Of a DNA stretch of 8,696 bases, positions 4,406 through 8,696 are shown piece by piece. The position numbers and the translations under genes were made by a program. The stretch covers positions 1 to 8,696 of the forward strand of contig CAYZMA010000036.1 of assembly GCA_964479405.1 (NCBI GenBank), written 5' to 3'. This DNA comes from JAMCZU01 sp964479405 (lineage in GTDB: Bacteria > Patescibacteriota > UBA1384 > UBA12157 > JAENIV01). Every line of letters starts with the position of its first letter. Within the stretch, counting starts at the first letter, position 1. Below the pieces are notes generated by a model, which worked only from the letters and a program-made list of their open reading frames with translations, was not told the DNA's origin and searched no databases.

Positions 4406-7369
4406 CTAAATTTTGTGTTCTTGACAGATATGTTGATAATCACAGTTTCGTTCCCTTTTAGCACAACTTTTAAATTCTTTGGCAAACTTTAGTTTCGTAA
4501 TCTTTTGATAAGTTTCATGGACCAGAAGTTTGAATTCTTTGTATTTTTCCTCATCAATTGGCAAAACAACTTGTTTAAAGCCTTGGGGAGAAATAAAATC
4601 AAAAATAATTTCACCCACTTGCCAATTAAAAGTTGAATCACAGTCTATCAGTAGTCTGTAAAAATAAGCTTGGTAAAATAAGCTTAAGTCTTTGTCTTTT
4701 GTTAGACCTAAAATATGATTTAAAGATTTAGGGGCGGAAGTTTTGTAATCAATCAGCCTGACTTTATTGGATATGGAATCAATTAATTCAATCTTATCAA
4801 CCCGGCCGGTAATGGGAATATCGCCAAAATGAACATTGCGGTAGCCGAAATTGTATTCACAAAATAAAGGCGGACCGGCCTTGCGCCAAATTTGTTCATA
4901 GAGATCATAATAGTTTTTCAAAACCACACTCCCCTGTTTTAAAGCTCGGTCAGAGTCGGTTTTAGCAAGTATCTCATCTTTAAGACCTTCTTTAAACCAA
5001 CCAATTAAATTTATTTTTTGTGGCATAACTAAATCTTGTTTGTAAATTTTAAAAAATCTTTCTAAAGCAAAATGAACCGCTGTGCCGTAACTTTGATTAA
5101 AATCTTTGGCTTTAGGGACGCGCAAAATGTTGTCAAAGAAAAATCGTTGCGGGCAATCTAGAAAAGTATTCAGAGCCGTTGGATTAAATTTAAATTCAGC
5201 TAAAATAGATTTTAGAAAATCGGTTAAATTTTTTGACTGAATCCATTTTTTTGCTTGAAATCTTAATTTCAATCTTTCTTCGTATTGTTGTTCGTACTTT
5301 AATGCATCAATTCTTTTTAAATCTTTGACAGGAAGTTCGCTTAAAAACTTAGAAGGCATTAGGAGTGTTTGGTTTTCCGCCTCGCCATACTTATGGGCAA
5401 AAGAAAGATAAATTCCAGTTCTGGCGCGAGTTAGGCAAACGTAAAACAAGCGCCTTTCTTCCTCGTCGTTTTCGTCACTTACTTTTTGAATTTCCAAAAG
5501 CGAGGGCAATTTAATTAATTGTCTTTTTGAATTTTGGCCCCAATGTCCGTCGGTTAAATGAATTATAAAAACAAAGTTAAATTCCAGACCTTTGGCTTTG
5601 TGAGCCGTCATCAGACGAACGCCGGATATTTCAGAGCTAATAGATTCTTCTTTAAGAGTAAAATTGTTTTCTGCCAAAAGTTCCAAATGGTCTAAAAATA
5701 TTTCCAAATTTAATTTTTTTTGTTTCAAATTTAGTAGTTGAATGTATTTAAAAAGAGTTTGTAAGCGGTTTAAGTGCTGGATGTCTTTGAGTGAGATTAA
5801 ATAATCTAAATAACCGCTGTGATTAATGATCATTTCAAAAGAAGTGGCAAAAGTGTTATTGTGAACAATTTCTCTGCAATCTAAAATAAGTTTTAGAAAC
5901 TTTTTAACCCTTGATTCTTTTTCTAAATTCAAAGGTTTTAAATTACCGGCTAAGATATTAAATATATTATTCTTTTTTTTGTGCGAGGCAACCACAATTT
6001 TATAAATATCTAAGGGCAAAAGTTTAAAGAAAGAGTAGTGCATTACTTCAAACAAAACTTTGTTTTCTTGGGGGTTATCGGAGGCGTTTAAAACTTTAAA
6101 AAAACTAATTAACTTATTAATTTCCGGATCGTCAAAAATATTCTCACCAATTTCAAGTTGATAAGGAATATTAAGTTTGGCTAAAAAATCGGTTAGCTCC
6201 GTCACATCACTGTTGTTGCGGTACAAAACGGCTATTTCGGAAAAAGGAACTTTTTGGGTTTTATTTAAATTTAAAATTTCTTTGGCGACAAAATAATTTT
6301 CAATTGAACCGTTGGAAAATTCCGCCACATTAATTTCGCTATCCGTATTCTTAATTTGGCTTTTTAAGTTTTTAGGAATCTTAAGACGGTTAAAAATTTG
6401 ATTTTTATTGTTTAATATTAATGTTCGCGAGGCGTCTAAGATATTCTGGCCTGAACGATAATTATCTTCCAAAACTATAATTTTGGTTTCGGGATAATTC
6501 TTTTTAAATTCCAAAATGTTTTCCATTGAAGCGCCTTGAAAACGAAAGATTGATTGTTCATCATCGCCGACAACAAATATATTCGGCGTTTGGTAAAAAC
6601 TGGCTAAAAGTTTGGTGATTTCGTTTTGACTCGTATTAGTGTCTTGAAATTCGTCTATTAAAATGTATTGAAACTTTTCTTGATAGTAGCTTAAGAGTTC
6701 GCTGTCGTTTTTAAACGCTGAAACAACAAAAAGAATCATATCATTGTAATCGTATTTACCTTCTTCTGTCAGATGGATTTGGTAAAGGCCGTAGATTTTA
6801 GCAAGTTCTAAATTTTTAGCTAAATGATTTTGTTTATTTTCTTTTTCGTTTTTTAAAATTAATAAAAAATTTTGAGGACTAATATTTTCTTGTTTGAGCT
6901 GACTGATAGTTGACAAAATTGTTTTTTGGAAGTAATACGGGCTTTTGAGCGGTTTTAGAAATTTAAAATGATGATGGTCTAAAATTTTTTGAATGATGAC
7001 AGCTTGCTCCAAATCATCAAGTTGATTAATGGTGCGCGCCGTTAAAAACTTTTCCGGAAAAGTATTAATGACTTCACTGCAAAAAGCATGAAAAGTATAA
7101 ACTTGAACTTGATAACTGCTCGGGCCGATAATTTCCAAGAGTCTTTCTTTAATTGCTTTAACACCGGAATTGGTAAAAGTTAGACACAAAATATTACTGG
7201 GATTAACTTGTGCCACTTTTAAAATATTAGCAATTCGCATCGCCAGAATTTGCGTTTTGCCTGTGCCCGGCCCGGCAATCACCATCACCGGCCCTTCAAT
7301 TTCCTCAACGGCTTTTTTTTGCTGAAGATTTAGTTTTTCGTATTCGTCCAAAAATATCTTTTCATTCAT
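4406..7369 (-). CDS. UvrD/Rep-type helicase fused to RecB-family nuclease
   Basis: A 987-residue superfamily 1A DNA helicase with a C-terminal PD-(D/E)XK nuclease. Helicase motifs in order: Q motif (LNLQQKKAV, Q16), Walker A GPGTGKT (33-39), Ia LTFTNSGVKAI (63-73), YTFHAF (91-96), motif II IDEFQD (238-243), III VVGDDEQSIFRFQGA (266-280), IV EDNYRSGQNI (301-310), V VRLMTAHKAKGLEF (584-597) and VI EERRLFYVCLTRAR (637-650). All key residues are present, so ATP-driven 3'-5' unwinding is expected. The nuclease spans about 730-985: H766, D857 (GRVDKIE), D874 and K876 (LIDYKTS), Q900 and Y904 (QAYFY). Four Cys (C739, C969, C976, C982) frame it as in the iron-sulphur nuclease domains of AddB and AdnAB; here the last three are spaced C-x6-C-x5-C. 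This suggests a one-chain helicase-nuclease for double-strand-break end processing, with the partner subunit unknown. The ATG at 7369 is 9 bases after the DUF2130 stop, with no SD. Confidence 0.94.
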   Translation of the reverse strand: MNEKIFLDEYEKLNLQQKKAVEEIEGPVMVIAGPGTGKTQILAMRIANILKVAQVNPSNILCLTFTNSGVKAIKERLLEIIGPSSYQVQVYTFHAFCSEVINTFPEKFLTARTINQLDDLEQAVIIQKILDHHHFKFLKPLKSPYYFQKTILSTISQLKQENISPQNFLLILKNEKENKQNHLAKNLELAKIYGLYQIHLTEEGKYDYNDMILFVVSAFKNDSELLSYYQEKFQYILIDEFQDTNTSQNEITKLLASFYQTPNIFVVGDDEQSIFRFQGASMENILEFKKNYPETKIIVLEDNYRSGQNILDASRTLILNNKNQIFNRLKIPKNLKSQIKNTDSEINVAEFSNGSIENYFVAKEILNLNKTQKVPFSEIAVLYRNNSDVTELTDFLAKLNIPYQLEIGENIFDDPEINKLISFFKVLNASDNPQENKVLFEVMHYSFFKLLPLDIYKIVVASHKKKNNIFNILAGNLKPLNLEKESRVKKFLKLILDCREIVHNNTFATSFEMIINHSGYLDYLISLKDIQHLNRLQTLFKYIQLLNLKQKKLNLEIFLDHLELLAENNFTLKEESISSEISGVRLMTAHKAKGLEFNFVFIIHLTDGHWGQNSKRQLIKLPSLLEIQKVSDENDEEERRLFYVCLTRARTGIYLSFAHKYGEAENQTLLMPSKFLSELPVKDLKRIDALKYEQQYEERLKLRFQAKKWIQSKNLTDFLKSILAEFKFNPTALNTFLDCPQRFFFDNILRVPKAKDFNQSYGTAVHFALERFFKIYKQDLVMPQKINLIGWFKEGLKDEILAKTDSDRALKQGSVVLKNYYDLYEQIWRKAGPPLFCEYNFGYRNVHFGDIPITGRVDKIELIDSISNKVRLIDYKTSAPKSLNHILGLTKDKDLSLFYQAYFYRLLIDCDSTFNWQVGEIIFDFISPQGFKQVVLPIDEEKYKEFKLLVHETYQKITKLKFAKEFKSCAKRERNCDYQHICQEHKI

Positions 7370-7378
7370 ATCAAAGTT

Positions 7379-8557
7379 TTAAAATAAATTCACTTGATCA
7401 TTATCGCTTTGTTTTTTTACTTTTTTTGGTTCATTAACTTCTTCCTCAAATCCAGATTCAAGTTCTAAAAGTTCAATGTTTGGTAAGTTTTTGCCGGCAA
7501 TACCCTGAATTTCACCATACATTTTAACCGTTGAATCTTGCAGTCGTTTAATTTGAGTTTCTCGCACCGCCCAAATTTTACCAAAAGCAATTTTTTCTTT
7601 TTCCAAATTGCGTTGCATATTTACAAATGTTTCCACAATTATTTCTATTCTTTGGGCAAAGGTCGGGCTACAAAGATAATTATAGAGAACTTCCATTTTT
7701 TCTTCTTTGCCAATATTGACAGTAACGGTATTAAAAACGGCCAAAATTTGATTTCGTAGCGCCGTCGTCAATCCTAAAACCGACGCATAATCACATACCC
7801 AAATGCCTTGATAAAAACCAAAATTACTAATGTTTTTAGGGAGGGTTTCGGAAACTAAAACGGAAATATTGGCTTTAATTTGACGGCTGTCATCTTTTAA
7901 TTTCTGGACCCATTCCTGCGTCCAATTTTTTGTTCGTTTCACTTCCCAAGCAATTGTCCCCGTTTCTTGTCCCGATTGATGGACGACAACCTGAATAATA
8001 TCAGCTCCGGAAATGCCTTTGGGCACAGCCGAAATTTTATCGTGGGGAAAGTTGTGTTTTAAAGCCTCTTCCAAAGATAATTCCAAAACCTCACCTTGGG
8101 TTTGCATTGAACCCTGCTGGGCTTTTCGTTGAGCATCTGACAAAGCCGATTTAGTATCTTCTAGTTGTTTTCGTAGTTCGCTATTTAAAAGACGAAATTT
8201 TTCTTCGCTTTCTTTTTGGGTTTTTTCAATAATCGTTCGTCGCTCTTCTTGCATCTTGCGGGCAATTTCTAAATCTTGACGACGAATTTTATCTTCTAGG
8301 TCGGTTTGTTTTTTAATAAATTCAAGTTCTTTAACTTCCGCTTCGCGCCGTTTTTTTTCTTCTATTGCCAATTTTTCATGGAGCTGTTTTAAAGAAACTG
8401 TTTGATTTTTTTCAAACTCTTTTGTCAGTTCTACCACTAATTTATTTTTTTCTTCCACAAGTTTATTTTTGACTTTTGAGTCAACCGCCCTTTGGATAAT
8501 GGCTTCATCAACAGAAATTTGATAACCGCATTTTGGACATTTAATTTTACCGGGCAT
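7379..8557 (-). CDS. DUF2130 protein: zinc motif, coiled coil, nuclease-like core
   Basis: A 392-residue protein of the DUF2130 family, whose function is unknown. It opens with a single CxxC (KCPKCGYQI, C7 and C10), then a long charged coiled coil (about 25-148), then the conserved domain from about 154: GEVLELSLEEAL, HNFPHDKISAVPKGISGADI (D186), TIAWEVKRTKNW (E205, K207) and W216 with VQKLKDD. The D186 then E205-x-K207 pattern on adjacent strands recalls the active site of PD-(D/E)XK nucleases; this is my reading, not an established activity. The C-terminal tail is acidic then basic. The ATG at 8557 is chosen because AAGGAG (8564-8569) lies six bases upstream and the family begins with the CxxC region. 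A TTG start at 8611 would add 18 residues unlike the family and include the SD. It is the first gene of the operon and lies 9 bases before the helicase-nuclease gene, hinting at a shared role in DNA processing. Confidence 0.9.
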   Translation of the reverse strand: MPGKIKCPKCGYQISVDEAIIQRAVDSKVKNKLVEEKNKLVVELTKEFEKNQTVSLKQLHEKLAIEEKKRREAEVKELEFIKKQTDLEDKIRRQDLEIARKMQEERRTIIEKTQKESEEKFRLLNSELRKQLEDTKSALSDAQRKAQQGSMQTQGEVLELSLEEALKHNFPHDKISAVPKGISGADIIQVVVHQSGQETGTIAWEVKRTKNWTQEWVQKLKDDSRQIKANISVLVSETLPKNISNFGFYQGIWVCDYASVLGLTTALRNQILAVFNTVTVNIGKEEKMEVLYNYLCSPTFAQRIEIIVETFVNMQRNLEKEKIAFGKIWAVRETQIKRLQDSTVKMYGEIQGIAGKNLPNIELLELESGFEEEVNEPKKVKKQSDNDQVNLF

Positions 8558-8563
8558 TTTGTT

Positions 8564-8569
8564 CTCCTT
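8564..8569 (-). promoter_or_regulatory. Ribosome binding site of the DUF2130 gene
   Basis: AAGGAG on the minus strand, six bases before the ATG at 8557. It is the clearest SD of the six-gene operon and fixes this start over the in-frame TTG at 8611. Confidence 0.75.
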
Positions 8570-8622
8570 CGCCGTCTTATTATAATTCCGAATACTGAAT
8601 TTCCGCATCAATATTCATATTG

Positions 8623-8631
8623 ATTATAGCA
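8623..8631 (-). promoter_or_regulatory. Extended -10 promoter of the six-gene operon
   Basis: On the minus strand TGCTATAAT gives an exact TATAAT (8623-8628) with the TG extension one base before it. The predicted start near 8616 gives a leader of about 60 nt to the ATG at 8557. A perfect TTGACA lies further upstream (8651-8656) but 22 bases from the -10 box, too far for normal pairing; at 17 bases there is no good -35. A second TATAAT (8579-8584) closer to the gene lacks both a -35 and a TG extension and is a weaker alternative. Confidence 0.55.
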
Positions 8632-8662
8632 AGTAAAAAACTAGGCTCTATGTCAAATAATG

Positions 8663-8671
8663 TGGTATAAA
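8663..8671 (+). promoter_or_regulatory. Possible divergent plus-strand promoter
   Basis: TGGTATAAA (8663-8671) is an extended -10-like sequence on the plus strand. There is no recognisable -35 at 17 bases. An ATG follows at 8687-8689, ten bases before the window end, with GGG just before it, so a gene may begin there and run out of the window. If so, 8558-8686 would be a divergent promoter region. The evidence is thin. Confidence 0.25.
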
Positions 8672-8696
8672 AGTAAGCCAATTGGGATGAAAGCTA

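Noticed and set aside
4421..4426. Exact TTGACA on the plus strand inside the helicase 3' end
   Set aside because: No -10 box follows at 16-18 bases and it lies within coding sequence on the other strand; a chance match.
8558..8611. TTG start at 8611 for the DUF2130 gene
   Set aside because: The ATG at 8557 has AAGGAG six bases upstream, and the zinc motif that opens the family follows it directly.
8648..8696. Short open stretches on the minus strand at the right edge that could be the C-terminus of another gene
   Set aside because: Two frames stay open for 13 to 15 codons only, which is too short to call; neither shows a recognisable motif.
1..8696. CRISPR array, transposase, tRNA or rRNA genes
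   Set aside because: I looked for regularly spaced repeats, transposase motifs and tRNA-like folds on both strands and saw none.

Overview
The window looks like a piece of a small-genome, AT-rich bacterial chromosome. The best guess is a member of the Candidate Phyla Radiation (Patescibacteria, of the Parcubacteria/Microgenomates type). This rests on tight head-to-tail packing, low G+C, sparse Shine-Dalgarno (SD) sites inside the operon, and a mix of one-chain helicase-nuclease, DUF2130, guanylate kinase and RluA-type genes. TGA is used as a normal stop (the pseudouridine synthase and the zinc-cluster gene both end in it), so this is not a TGA-recoding lineage. The taxonomic call is inference; there is no rRNA or marker gene to fix it.

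All eight recognisable genes lie on the minus strand and read from right to left. The right-hand 7 kb (8557 down to 1661) looks like one operon of six genes: a DUF2130 coiled-coil/nuclease-like protein, a 987-residue UvrD/Rep-type helicase fused to a RecB-type nuclease, a membrane-anchored polysaccharide deacetylase, an RluA-family pseudouridine synthase, guanylate kinase (gmk), and an unrecognised 188-residue protein. Gaps are 9, 17, 1, 5 to 12 and 6 bases. The operon is headed by an extended -10 promoter and a good SD before the first gene, while the inner genes have almost none. The first two genes suggest DNA processing or repair; the others are housekeeping or envelope functions with no obvious common pathway.

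The left-hand part (1 to 1660) is different: single-gene units with their own signals. A strong promoter (TTGACA, 16 bases, TATACT with TG extension) and a foldable leader precede a 173-residue protein full of Cys/His clusters, which ends at a textbook intrinsic terminator. Next come a perfect 9-bp-arm palindrome and a DUF3800 gene with its own SD. At the far left a plus-strand consensus-like promoter runs straight into a plus-strand hairpin with a T-tract that overlaps the DUF3800 stop codon, predicting a transcript of only about 40 nt.

I do not see a CRISPR array, transposase, tRNA, rRNA or an assembled defence system. The most interesting material is the left-hand accessory part (promoter-terminator mini-unit, palindrome, zinc-cluster gene with structured leader) and the DUF2130 plus helicase-nuclease pair.
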